This document shows positions 35,173 to 43,388 of a stretch of 64,000 nt of DNA, piece after piece (positions within the stretch are counted from its first letter, which is position 1; each line of letters opens with the position of its first letter). A program made the position numbers and the translations under genes. The DNA is taken from contig OY764545.1 in NCBI GenBank assembly GCA_963668495.1, positions 2,232,001 through 2,296,000 of the forward strand. The letters run 5' to 3'. This DNA is from Oleispirillum sp963668495 (GTDB lineage Bacteria; Pseudomonadota; Alphaproteobacteria; Rhodospirillales; Rhodospirillaceae). The notes under the pieces were generated by a model that ran no database searches, was not told the origin of the DNA, and saw nothing but the letters and a program-made list of their open reading frames with translations.

Positions 35173-37215
35173 ATGATCAATTTCACGTGTCGTGCATTTT
35201 GGCTAACATCTGTCGCGGGACTCGCTGCGGTTGTTGGCATTGGCAGCATTGATACGGACCCGGCACAAGCCCGGTCTGCGTCGCTTAATCTGCCGTCTGA
35301 TATCAGGTCATTTGGTTATCATCAGCGAATTTTCCAAACCAAACCATTAGAACAACATATCGGTTTTCCTTCCCCTCCCCCGCGCAAACCGGAACCGAAA
35401 CATCCGGGGCTGGTCTTTGCCGATACGGAGCAATGGGATCAACTGGCAAAACTTTTGCCGACTATACATGATCCGGCGATGAAAAAATTGCTGACATGGT
35501 TGTACCTGAAGTCCCCGGACAGTCAGGCGTCCCATGCCATGATTGTTGATTTTCTGCGCGAGAATCCGAACTGGCCCTCTCGGAACACTCTGATTTTCAG
35601 GGCTGAGGATGCTTTGTTCCGCTCTGCAAACGATTACGCCATGGAGACTTGGTTCGCCAATGGTCGAGCCAACACACTTGAAGGCGAAATTTGGCTAATC
35701 GACAAAGCAAAACATGACGGAAAATCAGCCGCATACCAAAACCGCATTCGTCGTGTATGGAAGGCCTACGATTTCACAGAAGAACAGGAAGAAGCGTTCC
35801 TAAAAGCCTATGGTTCGAGTCTGAGAACAGTTGATCATGAAACCAGAGCAGATCGCCTGATCTGGGAACGTAAATTTCATCAGGTTCGTCGGCAGCTTGA
35901 ACGCCTGCCCCACTCTTATCGCCTACTGATCGAATCCAAACTTGCGTATGCCTCAATGAGTCGTAAAGCACCAATGGCTTATGACCGGGTCGATAAGGAT
36001 TTGCGCAATGATCCCGGATTGATTTTTGAAAAGATTCGTTGGCTGCGTCGTAAGGGGAAAGAGACAACTGCCACGGACCTATTTCTAAGTCACACCGGGA
36101 ACCGTCCTTTCCCCGACAAATGGTGGAATGAGGCCGCTATATTGACCCGGGATGCCCTGAAAAATGGCGAATACGACAAGGCATACAAACTTGCAACCCA
36201 TGCGACTTATGACAGTTTATGGCGCGATGCCGATTTACAGTGGCTTGCAGGCTGGACTGCCTTTGAGTTTCTGCAGGATTACACCTTAGCCAAAACGCAT
36301 TTTCAAAAACTGTATGACATGGTGTCCACCCCCGTCAGCCGGACACGAGGGGCATATTGGCTTGCCCAGAGCTTGGAAAAGCTTGGCAATACGGAGGAAG
36401 CCATGTCTTGGTATCAAACCGCTGCCAGCGACCCTACGGCTTATTATGGTCAACTGGCTGCAGATCATCTTAAACAAACACCAAAATTTATGAAGTCGCT
36501 CGGGAAAATCCCAGAAACAGACATGGCCTGGGTAACATCCCACGAATTTTCAAATGTACTTTGGAGGCTGCACGAAAATGGTGAGCAATACCTTTTCCGT
36601 GTATTTGCGACAGCTCTATATGCTCAGGCCAAAACCCCAGAGCGCAAACGGGCCGTTGTCTCCGCCATTGCATCCTTATCTTTGGGGCAAAGCGTCCATT
36701 TGGCTAGAGTGCTGCGACAAGATGGGATCATTGATCTGGAATTGTCTTATCCAGTTCCAGACGGATTGGATATTCCAGCGGAGCCAAGCACCGCATTGAT
36801 TTACAGCGTTATCCGACAAGAAAGTAACTTTGATACGACTGCACACAGCCCCGCCGGAGCCAAAGGGTTGATGCAGATTATGCCGCGCACTGCAAAATAT
36901 GAGGCTCGGTTGATGAACAGACCTCTGTCTATGTATGCGCTGACGACGGACCCTTCGACCAACGTCGCGATCGGCAGTCATTATTTAAAACGCTTGCTAG
37001 AGAAATACGATCAGTCAATCCCGTTGGCCCTTGCCGCGTATAACGCGGGCGGCAGCAACGTCAACAAGTGGCTCCAAACATACGGTGATCCACGAACCGG
37101 GGAAATTAGCATGTTGCGTTGGATGGAGAGCATCCCGTTCAGGGAAACCCGGAATTATGTGCAAAGAATACTTGAGAACAAGTATATTTATCAGGGCATT
37201 ACAGGAAAAAGTTAA
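35173..37215 (+). CDS. Soluble lytic murein transglycosylase (Slt70-like)
   Basis: 680 residues from ATG 35173, with GGGG about eight bases upstream; the TTG at 35110 would add 21 residues of poor signal-peptide shape. A signal peptide with an AQA-type cut near residue 36 leads into a long superhelical U-domain of about 450 residues and a C-terminal SLT domain. The catalytic glutamate is in VIRQESNFDT, followed by GAKGLMQIMPRTA and LALAAYNAGGSNV. It cleaves glycan strands in the periplasm. It is divergent from dapA and followed by a strong terminator. Confidence 0.93.
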   Translation: MINFTCRAFWLTSVAGLAAVVGIGSIDTDPAQARSASLNLPSDIRSFGYHQRIFQTKPLEQHIGFPSPPPRKPEPKHPGLVFADTEQWDQLAKLLPTIHDPAMKKLLTWLYLKSPDSQASHAMIVDFLRENPNWPSRNTLIFRAEDALFRSANDYAMETWFANGRANTLEGEIWLIDKAKHDGKSAAYQNRIRRVWKAYDFTEEQEEAFLKAYGSSLRTVDHETRADRLIWERKFHQVRRQLERLPHSYRLLIESKLAYASMSRKAPMAYDRVDKDLRNDPGLIFEKIRWLRRKGKETTATDLFLSHTGNRPFPDKWWNEAAILTRDALKNGEYDKAYKLATHATYDSLWRDADLQWLAGWTAFEFLQDYTLAKTHFQKLYDMVSTPVSRTRGAYWLAQSLEKLGNTEEAMSWYQTAASDPTAYYGQLAADHLKQTPKFMKSLGKIPETDMAWVTSHEFSNVLWRLHENGEQYLFRVFATALYAQAKTPERKRAVVSAIASLSLGQSVHLARVLRQDGIIDLELSYPVPDGLDIPAEPSTALIYSVIRQESNFDTTAHSPAGAKGLMQIMPRTAKYEARLMNRPLSMYALTTDPSTNVAIGSHYLKRLLEKYDQSIPLALAAYNAGGSNVNKWLQTYGDPRTGEISMLRWMESIPFRETRNYVQRILENKYIYQGITGKS

Positions 37216-37221
37216 CCCTAC

Positions 37222-37250
37222 AAAAAAAGAGCCAGAAGGCTCTTTTTTTT
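37222..37250 (+). terminator. Rho-independent terminator of the slt-like gene
   Basis: AAAAAAAGAGCC-AGAA-GGCTCTTTTTTTT: a stem of at least 11 bp with an eight-base T tract. It sits directly after the transglycosylase stop and before the convergent bactofilin gene; the A run lets it work on the other strand too. Confidence 0.88.
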
Positions 37251-37272
37251 ATCTTAATAAACCAACAGTGAC

Positions 37273-37740
37273 CTAGGATGCCACGTTTGCCAATCCTGCT
37301 TGGATAGGTTGACCTTGCTTACGGGTGGTGTCGGGACTAACCAGCGCCGGCGCCTCTGCCTGAGCAATCTCATCATCACTACGGCGGCACATCCCCTGCA
37401 AGTATGCACCTGGTTCAATAGCCAAGCTTTGGTGATGGATATCGCCAATCATCCGTGCAGTTGCAGCCATGAACACACTTTCGGCAAAGACCTGCCCCGT
37501 TAACTGACCATGCAAACGCATGGATGAAGTACGGACTTCACCAACGACTTCACCGGCAACACCAATCACCAGAGATGTACAGCGAATATCGCCCTCAACA
37601 CGACCATCCACCTGAATTTCACCGTCACTATTAAGATCACCCGTAACCGTCAAACCGGCACTAATGATCGAAGGGTGAAGTACTTTATTATCGGCCATGC
37701 TTGCCTCGCTTGCCGTGTTCCTAGTCGATTTTTTGAACAT
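37273..37740 (-). CDS. Bactofilin family protein
   Basis: 155-residue cytoskeletal polymer-former (DUF583). It has the right-handed beta-helix repeats with the regular glycine/valine spacing (ISAGLTVTGDLNSDGEIQVDGRVEGDI and following rungs). N-terminal tail and C-terminal proline-poor tail are short and polar. Bactofilins make static filaments that place cell wall enzymes. The gene starts inside the end of the M23 peptidase gene with a 20-base overlap, a pairing seen widely in alphaproteobacteria and Campylobacterota. Confidence 0.94.
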   Translation of the reverse strand: MFKKSTRNTASEASMADNKVLHPSIISAGLTVTGDLNSDGEIQVDGRVEGDIRCTSLVIGVAGEVVGEVRTSSMRLHGQLTGQVFAESVFMAATARMIGDIHHQSLAIEPGAYLQGMCRRSDDEIAQAEAPALVSPDTTRKQGQPIQAGLANVAS

Positions 37741-39127
37741 AGCGTTTTGCCCTGATCATTTCCTTTGGGTTACGGGGGCGATTTTCGTATCGAATTTCAT
37801 AGTGAAGATGACGGCCCGTACTACGCCCCGTATTACCGATTAGACCGAGCTTGGTTCCAACTTCAACTTTTTGGCCTACTTTGACCATAGCTTCATCCAA
37901 GTGTGCGAAGCGTGTCACAAAACCCATGCCATGGTCAACATCAACTGTTATGCCATAATTGCCGCGCATCTTTGCATAGGTAACAACACCCGGTGCGGTT
38001 GAGTAAGCAAATGCTCCTTTGTATCCGCGAAAATCAATGCCTGAATGAAACCCAAGCTTTCCAGTAAATGGGTCTCTGCGATGACCATACCCACTGGTGA
38101 CGCGTGGATTGTCCAACGGATAGCCAAGCGGCAAGACTTCCATCAGGCTGGACAGGCGATCCCACCGAGCAATCTGAACACTTAGATCGCGGATTTCCCG
38201 ATTGAGGTCATCTCGACCAAGATCAGGAAATTCAGCCGGAATATACGGCCCACCACGATGTTGTTCTTCATGCTTGTTCAACAATTCTTCGACATCGACA
38301 CCGGTTTTCTGCAGCGTGCGTTCGATTTCGGAAATACCATCGCCAGCCAAGATCGAAACCTGATCGAAAATTTCCTTTTGTGCGCTTTGGATTTCCAAAA
38401 GTCGTTCAGTCAGCAGTTTATTCTGCTGTTGCAACTCGTCACGCTCTGCTTTGGCAAAATCACGTTCCAAAATCGCCTGATTAAGATCCAATAACCCCTT
38501 GTTAACGCTATTGTTTTTGGTCAAATGATTCAGACGTTCGCCAATATCCACAAGCTCCGAACTCAGGCGCGCACGTTTTTGTTGCTCATATCCTGCATCG
38601 GAATTTATTCGTGCCAACAAATTCTGTAATTCATCGTATTCAGCATCAAGCTTGCTTTTTGAGCGCTTTGACAGTTTTTTTGCGGCTAAATCCTGCTCAA
38701 TTTTGGCTAGTTTTTCTTCTGTAGCCGCACGTTCCGCCAATAGGTTTGCCAAATCCGCTTCACTGGCTTTTAACTCTTCTGTTAGATCATCAACTTTATC
38801 TCGGTAGCTGATGACCTCTGCCAATACCTTGTCACGGGCATCACGCACCTCAGCAACCTGCTGTCGTTTCGAAGCAATAATGGTTTCATGGGCGTACTGC
38901 ATGCCAGTGCTATAGGCGGTCCAGCCAATTGCAGTTGTAATCATACCGGCAAAAATGACCTGCCGGGTTGTGGATAAGGTAATGGTACGGCTGTTTCCCT
39001 CTGTCCGAATATAAATCAAACGCTCAGGGAAGCGTTTACGCAACCATGCCCCCAAGCGCGATTCATCGGTATGCGACGGATCAAATGACACTATCACTGC
39101 CCCCACGCCCAATTCAGGATCAGGCAT
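37721..39127 (-). CDS. M23-family metallopeptidase (LytM) with membrane anchor and coiled coil
   Basis: 468-residue wall peptidase. A cytoplasmic N-terminus of about 55 residues is followed by one membrane helix (about 56-78), a long coiled coil rich in Glu/Lys/Leu (about 85-270), and a LytM domain at about 340-460. Zinc motifs are visible as HSGIDF (H and D) and GRHLHYEIRY (HxH). The complete Zn ligand set suggests an active endopeptidase rather than a degenerate EnvC-type. With the overlapping bactofilin gene it probably acts at a filament-marked site. The 5' region is a 318-base gap. Confidence 0.93.
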   Translation of the reverse strand: MPDPELGVGAVIVSFDPSHTDESRLGAWLRKRFPERLIYIRTEGNSRTITLSTTRQVIFAGMITTAIGWTAYSTGMQYAHETIIASKRQQVAEVRDARDKVLAEVISYRDKVDDLTEELKASEADLANLLAERAATEEKLAKIEQDLAAKKLSKRSKSKLDAEYDELQNLLARINSDAGYEQQKRARLSSELVDIGERLNHLTKNNSVNKGLLDLNQAILERDFAKAERDELQQQNKLLTERLLEIQSAQKEIFDQVSILAGDGISEIERTLQKTGVDVEELLNKHEEQHRGGPYIPAEFPDLGRDDLNREIRDLSVQIARWDRLSSLMEVLPLGYPLDNPRVTSGYGHRRDPFTGKLGFHSGIDFRGYKGAFAYSTAPGVVTYAKMRGNYGITVDVDHGMGFVTRFAHLDEAMVKVGQKVEVGTKLGLIGNTGRSTGRHLHYEIRYENRPRNPKEMIRAKRYVQKID

Positions 39128-39445
39128 CTACAAATCTACATACAGTTCAGTTGGTCAGATACCTAAAAGGCATATCAACATTTCCCATTTGCTAGGTTCA
39201 GCCACAGCGCAAATGTCAACTATCCAACTGATCTATGTCTTAACACCCAAAGAAAATATCTTGCCGTTAGAGGATAGGCAAGGTTTTCTCTCCCCTAATT
39301 TTGGCAGAAATCCTCTGCACAACCCAAAAACTTCAAGCCTTCTTACCCTCCAGCAAAACAATTCTGGTTGCCAAGTCCGTACCAGACATAGGAAATTGCA
39401 CAGACGGTCGTCCAAAACCACATATTGTTCTGAAAGTACGCGTCG
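39128..39445. other. 318-base divergent intergenic region (M23 gene / pgpA)
   Basis: Non-coding stretch between diverging genes. It should hold both promoters but I cannot name convincing -35/-10 pairs. A plus-strand open frame at 39301-39693 runs into pgpA in another frame and starts at TTG without a ribosome site. No repeats or RNA genes seen. Confidence 0.4.
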
Positions 39446-39937
39446 ATGTTAAACACAGTTTACCCAACCTTGTCTGTGATAGTTGCTACATGGTTTGGCA
39501 TTGGATTCAGTCCAAAGGCACCAGGAACCGTAGGCTCCTTCGTTGCGATTCTTTTTGCCCTGCCAATTATGATTCTGTTTGGTCACACGGGCTTGGTTGC
39601 TGCGGTTGCTATTGTTGTGATTATTGGCGTGCCTGTATCCACCATGGCAGCAAAAACCATGCGGCAAAAAGATCCCAGCCGTGTCGTCATTGACGAGGTA
39701 GCGGGACAATGGATAGCCCTTATCCCCGTGTCACCCAATCTTGGTTCTGTAATCGTCGCATTTCTGGCCTTCCGCATGTTTGATATCCTTAAACCCGGCC
39801 CAATTGGCTGGGCGGACAAACACTTGAACGCAGGATGGGGAATTATGGCGGATGATATTTTGGCAGGATTGTGCGCTGCTGGTGTTGTTTATCTGCTTCA
39901 GCCTTGGATTCCTCCGATTGTTCATTTCCTTGAATAG
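39446..39937 (+). CDS. pgpA: Phosphatidylglycerophosphatase A
   Basis: 163-residue inner-membrane phosphatase that makes phosphatidylglycerol. The motif GIGFSPKAPGTVGSFVA near residue 19 and DEVAGQWIALIPVS near residue 78 are conserved active-site regions of PgpA. Four hydrophobic helices follow the family pattern. A pncC gene follows after 20 bases in the same direction, a common proteobacterial order. Confidence 0.94.
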   Translation: MLNTVYPTLSVIVATWFGIGFSPKAPGTVGSFVAILFALPIMILFGHTGLVAAVAIVVIIGVPVSTMAAKTMRQKDPSRVVIDEVAGQWIALIPVSPNLGSVIVAFLAFRMFDILKPGPIGWADKHLNAGWGIMADDILAGLCAAGVVYLLQPWIPPIVHFLE

Positions 39938-39957
39938 CTTGAATGGAAGGTGATTAC

Positions 39958-40467
39958 ATGCCCCTTTTGACCCAACGATTATCCCATCAGGCTGAGCATG
40001 TTCTGCAACAGGCCCAAAAACAGGGCATTACAATTTCGACCGCAGAATCCTGCACTGGTGGCTTAATCTCAGCACTGCTCACCAGTGTCCCCGGCTCTTC
40101 TGCCGTTGTTCAGGCTGGCCTGATAACTTATGCAAATGCGGCAAAAATCAAGATTCTGAATGTGCCGCAAACTTTGCTTGATACGGATGGAGCCGTCAGC
40201 GAGGCTGTTGCCCTTGCCATGGCAGAGGGAGCCAGAATTACCGGGCAGTCTGATTTGGCTGTTGCCGTGACTGGCGTGGCTGGTCCAGATGGGGGGACAA
40301 AGCAAAAGCCTGTTGGCCTCGTGCACATTGCCGTCGCATGTGCGGGACAACCTTTATTGCATCGACGTAATCTATTTTCCGGCTCCCGCGATGAAATCCG
40401 CACCGCGACAGTCGCCGCTGCCTTGGATATGATCCTTGATGTCCTAAAAATACATCAAAATGCATAG
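39958..40467 (+). CDS. pncC: Nicotinamide-nucleotide amidohydrolase PncC (CinA C-terminal domain)
   Basis: 169 residues from ATG 39958, which has AAGG about nine bases upstream; ATG 39943 would add five residues. It contains only the CinA C-terminal domain: STAESCTGGLISALLTSVPGSS and VTGVAGPDGGTKQKPVGLVHIA with the Ser/Lys/Thr active site. It recycles NMN to nicotinate mononucleotide. The CinA N-terminal domain is absent, as is normal for PncC-type genes next to pgpA. A weak hairpin GCAA-TTA-TTGC plus six Ts follows. Confidence 0.94.
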   Translation: MPLLTQRLSHQAEHVLQQAQKQGITISTAESCTGGLISALLTSVPGSSAVVQAGLITYANAAKIKILNVPQTLLDTDGAVSEAVALAMAEGARITGQSDLAVAVTGVAGPDGGTKQKPVGLVHIAVACAGQPLLHRRNLFSGSRDEIRTATVAAALDMILDVLKIHQNA

Positions 40468-40566
40468 CAATTATTGCCTTTTTTATAGTTCGTCCTATGA
40501 TTCCGCCTGCTGCGGCTTTTGACCTCGGCGATGCATGAAGTCAAAGGACGATCTTGGGGGAACAAA
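40468..40566 (+). promoter_or_regulatory. Structured leader before the carbonic anhydrase pair
   Basis: 99 bases between pncC and the first carbonic anhydrase. They can fold as a three-way junction: an outer stem TCGTCCT (40490-40496) with AGGACGA (40545-40551), an inner hairpin CCGC/GCGG (40503-40515) and TTTGAC (40518-40523) with GTCAAA (40540-40545). The GGGGG ribosome site for the gene begins four bases after the outer stem. Whether this is a regulatory leader is not known; similarity to a known RNA class is not recognised. Confidence 0.35.
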
Positions 40567-41322
40567 ATGAAATACCTTCTGGCAACAGCAGCCTTAACTG
40601 CTGCTTTTTCGGGGCTTATCCAACCGGCAAATGCTTCAGAAAATGGATCACATTGGGGTTATGGGAACCATAATGGCCCAAAGGTTTGGGGGACACTATC
40701 TCCTGAGTATCGAGCCTGTCAGCAAGGGCGCATGCAATCGCCTATTGATCTCAACAGTGTCAATGCCTCAGGATATATAGACATTAAAGAAAGCTATAAA
40801 TCCGTACGCCTTAGCGTCACCAACACGGGACATTCCCTACAAGTTCCTGTCGGAAATTCATCATTTATATCCATTCAGGGCAAAGTCTTTTTCCTGAAAC
40901 AACTGCATTTTCATACACCATCAGAGCATGTAGAAAACGGCAAGCCTTTCCCTTTGGAAGCTCACTTCGTCCATCAGGCAAAAACTGGGGAGCTATCTGT
41001 CATCGGCGTTCTGTTCAAGGAAGGCTCTGCGAACCCACAATTGGATAAAGTGATAGAGTTGGCTCCGCACCAGACTGGCGCAACTCTATCCTCTGAACAG
41101 AAATTTAACCCCGAAGTCCTGCTACCGAAGCAACTTCGCTCTTATCGCTATATGGGGTCGTTAACCACGCCACCATGTTCGGAAGGTGTAAACTGGTTTG
41201 TTTTGAAAGACGCGCTGGAAGCCTCTCCGCAACAGATTGAAGCCTTAAATACCGTTATGGGCCCAAATGCGCGCCCAATCCAACCTCTTCATGACCGTCT
41301 GGTTCTTGAACCCCTCTCCTAA
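40567..41322 (+). CDS. Alpha-carbonic anhydrase, periplasmic (first of a tandem pair)
   Basis: 251-residue zinc enzyme interconverting CO2 and bicarbonate, secreted to the periplasm. The start at ATG 40567 gives a signal peptide cleaved near ANA-S (about residue 26), with GGGGG upstream. Zinc ligands are H114 and H116 (LHFHTPSEH) and H133 (LEAHFVH), spaced as in other bacterial alpha enzymes. The NTGHSLQV shuttle histidine and SLTTPPCSEGVNW are intact. The next gene, 21 bases downstream, is a clear paralog with a different N-terminus. Together they suggest bicarbonate/pH handling at the outside of the cell. Confidence 0.93.
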   Translation: MKYLLATAALTAAFSGLIQPANASENGSHWGYGNHNGPKVWGTLSPEYRACQQGRMQSPIDLNSVNASGYIDIKESYKSVRLSVTNTGHSLQVPVGNSSFISIQGKVFFLKQLHFHTPSEHVENGKPFPLEAHFVHQAKTGELSVIGVLFKEGSANPQLDKVIELAPHQTGATLSSEQKFNPEVLLPKQLRSYRYMGSLTTPPCSEGVNWFVLKDALEASPQQIEALNTVMGPNARPIQPLHDRLVLEPLS

Positions 41323-41343
41323 CCCAAATGTCAGAGCTGAAAA

Positions 41344-42333
41344 ATGAGTCAGAAAAAGAATCTTTTTGTCGGCGCACTTGCATTCGTCGCACCTGTAGCG
41401 GTCGGCCTTGTTGTCGGCCTGCCTTTACTCGAAAAAGCATCTTCACCTGATCCGGCGAAGGTTATTTTGCCGCAAATCGATGGCAAAGAACCAACAACCG
41501 AGGCCTCTGCCACCGATCAACCAGTCATCAAAGTTTTGACACCACAGACCGAAACAGCCCCGTCCGTACCCTCACAAGATGCCATCGTTCAGGACGAGGT
41601 GAAGCCGATCGTTGCCACAGAACATGCTACTCATCCCGAGGATACCGATGAAGAAAACGCACACTGGGGATACAGCGGCGAAACTGGACCGGAACATTGG
41701 GGGAACCTGTCGCGTAAATTTGCAACGTGCAAAAGTGGGATGATGCAATCCCCTATTGATCTTGAAGCAGCAAACACATCGACAGAAATAACCGTTAATA
41801 CTGACTACAAGCCACTTGAGGCCAACATTCGCGACACCGGGCATTCCATACAGATTGATGTGAACAATGGGTCTGTTTTGCATGCTCATGACAAAGCGTA
41901 CAAACTGCTGCAAGTCCATTTCCATACTCCGTCAGAGCATGTAACCAGTGGTCGGACATACCCATTAGAGGCACATTTTGTCCATGCCTCCGATAATGGT
42001 GAATTGGCTGTTTTGGGGGTCTTGTACGAAATAGGCAAGAAAAACGCTGTGTTGAATGATGTCATTGACCTGATTGAACAGCCGCTTGATCCAGAAACAG
42101 CAAAAGCTCCGTTAGTTGATCTGAACCGCTTGATGCCAAACTCCCGCACTGTGATCCGTTACATGGGATCACTAACAACACCGCCATGTTCAGAGGGGGT
42201 GAATTGGTATGTTTTGGCGGAAACACAAACCGCATCCATAGCCCAAATCGCAAAGCTTCATGCTGCCGTGGGGGATAATAACCGCCCGCCTCAGCCGACA
42301 AATAACCGTTTGATTATCAAACCAGCCCAGTAA
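41344..42333 (+). CDS. Alpha-carbonic anhydrase with N-terminal membrane anchor (second of the pair)
   Basis: 329 residues. A membrane helix at about 7-29 without a clear signal cleavage site suggests an inner-membrane anchor, followed by a roughly 75-residue Pro/Thr/Glu-rich linker and a complete alpha-CA domain from about 107. Zinc ligands are H192 and H194 (VHFHTPSEH) and H211 (LEAHFVH); the TGHSIQID shuttle site and SLTTPPCSEGVNW are conserved. It resembles the upstream protein throughout the domain, so a tandem duplication followed by change of the N-terminus is likely. The linker would place the domain away from the membrane. Confidence 0.92.
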   Translation: MSQKKNLFVGALAFVAPVAVGLVVGLPLLEKASSPDPAKVILPQIDGKEPTTEASATDQPVIKVLTPQTETAPSVPSQDAIVQDEVKPIVATEHATHPEDTDEENAHWGYSGETGPEHWGNLSRKFATCKSGMMQSPIDLEAANTSTEITVNTDYKPLEANIRDTGHSIQIDVNNGSVLHAHDKAYKLLQVHFHTPSEHVTSGRTYPLEAHFVHASDNGELAVLGVLYEIGKKNAVLNDVIDLIEQPLDPETAKAPLVDLNRLMPNSRTVIRYMGSLTTPPCSEGVNWYVLAETQTASIAQIAKLHAAVGDNNRPPQPTNNRLIIKPAQ

Positions 42334-42347
42334 TTGAATTCATAACG

Positions 42348-42377
42348 AAAACCCCCTGAATATATCAGGGGGTTTTT
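42348..42377 (+). terminator. Terminator of the carbonic anhydrase genes
   Basis: AAAACCCCCTGA-ATATA-TCAGGGGGTTTTT, a near-perfect 12-bp stem and five or more Ts at 42348-42377, 15 bases after the second anhydrase stop. It faces the convergent YchJ gene and its A/T flanks allow use on both strands. Confidence 0.88.
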
Positions 42378-42399
42378 CTTGGAAGCGAAAACTTTCCAG

Positions 42400-42882
42400 T
42401 TACGCGCCACAGCACTTTTTGTATTTTTTGCCGGAACCACATGTGCAGGGATCGTTGCGACCGATCTTTTCAACCCGGCGAGGCTGATGAGTTTGGTTCA
42501 CATCACCATCAACATACATCCAGCGACCATCGACTTTACGGAAGGTTGACACCTCACGGTGGCTTTGCTCTTGCCCTTGCACTTTATAACGGGCTGTGAA
42601 CGTCACTGTACCGGTTTCGTCGCCTTCTTGACCATCAGTGGTATCTTCAATTTTAAGGCCTGTCCATTTAACGGACTTAGCCATGTCTTCAGAACCTTTG
42701 CGGTCAAAATCTTCCTGAGCCTCAGGAGCATGAGTGTCAGAAATATAGTCAATGTTACCAACGACATATGCCGAATAACGGGAACGCATCAATGCTTCAG
42801 CCGTTTTAGCAGGTTCACCGTTTAACAACGGCTCACAACATGCGGTAAAATCCTGACCGGAGCCACACGGACAATATTTCAT
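42400..42882 (-). CDS. YchJ-family protein with two SEC-C zinc motifs
   Basis: 160-residue cytoplasmic protein of unknown job. SEC-C-type zinc motifs sit at both ends: CPCGSGQDFTACC (residues 4-16) and DPCTCGSGKKYKKCC (about 144-158). Between them is the YchJ middle domain (NTF2-like), with RSRYSAYVVGNIDYI and DGRWMYVDG. The SEC-C motif is also the SecA C-terminal zinc site, so binding to SecB or RNA has been proposed for relatives. It is the 3'-most gene of a minus-strand run. Confidence 0.9.
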   Translation of the reverse strand: MKYCPCGSGQDFTACCEPLLNGEPAKTAEALMRSRYSAYVVGNIDYISDTHAPEAQEDFDRKGSEDMAKSVKWTGLKIEDTTDGQEGDETGTVTFTARYKVQGQEQSHREVSTFRKVDGRWMYVDGDVNQTHQPRRVEKIGRNDPCTCGSGKKYKKCCGA

Positions 42883-42909
42883 AAGACATTCCTCTTTAAA
42901 CAGGCAGCG

Positions 42910-43356
42910 TTAAGACGATGCTGCACCATAGATTGCTTCAGCCCGTTTCTCAAATGCCCGAACCATCATGACCGCTGCTTCATTGAATACAGTGCCGATC
43001 ATGAGCTGTAACAGTTTGGACCGGAATGCAAAGCGAATCTGGAAACCAACATAGCACCCACCTTGCGGTGCATCTTCAAACGTCCAGCGGGTGTATAGCT
43101 CTTTGAATAAACCATCAAGGCTTTTTACTTCGATCATGGACCGTGGTGTCAGCGTGACTTCCGACTTGTAACGTTCTCGGAGCTGCATAAAGCCAACTTC
43201 CATAACGGAGTGGAAAACAGTATCCGAAATCTTACGCACAATTCGCGTGCTCAGGCACCATGGCAGAAACTGTGAATAGCTGGGAACATCCGCAACCAAT
43301 TCATACATTTGCTGTGCTGAAAATTTGACCCAGCGATGATCGTTATGTGTATGCAC
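42910..43356 (-). CDS. COQ10/RatA-like START-domain (polyketide cyclase superfamily) protein
   Basis: 148-residue small cytoplasmic protein. The start VKFSAQQMYELVADVPSYSQFLPWC and the middle VEVGFMQLRERYKSEVTL match the ubiquinone-binding COQ10 family; the bacterial member RatA is reported to inhibit ribosome association, but the family name is not evidence of a toxin here. There is no antitoxin gene beside it. It lies 33 bases after lipA, in the lipA-COQ10 order common in alphaproteobacteria. Confidence 0.88.
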   Translation of the reverse strand: MHTHNDHRWVKFSAQQMYELVADVPSYSQFLPWCLSTRIVRKISDTVFHSVMEVGFMQLRERYKSEVTLTPRSMIEVKSLDGLFKELYTRWTFEDAPQGGCYVGFQIRFAFRSKLLQLMIGTVFNEAAVMMVRAFEKRAEAIYGAASS

Positions 43357-43388
43357 GCCTACCCCACACCTCAGCGTATTTGCTCCAC

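Noticed and set aside
39301..39693. 130-codon frame before and into pgpA
   Set aside because: It starts at TTG without a ribosome site and runs through pgpA in a different frame.
42910..43356. RatA-type toxin-antitoxin system
   Set aside because: The family name suggests a toxin, but no antitoxin gene is adjacent and the lipA neighbourhood fits the ubiquinone-related COQ10 role.
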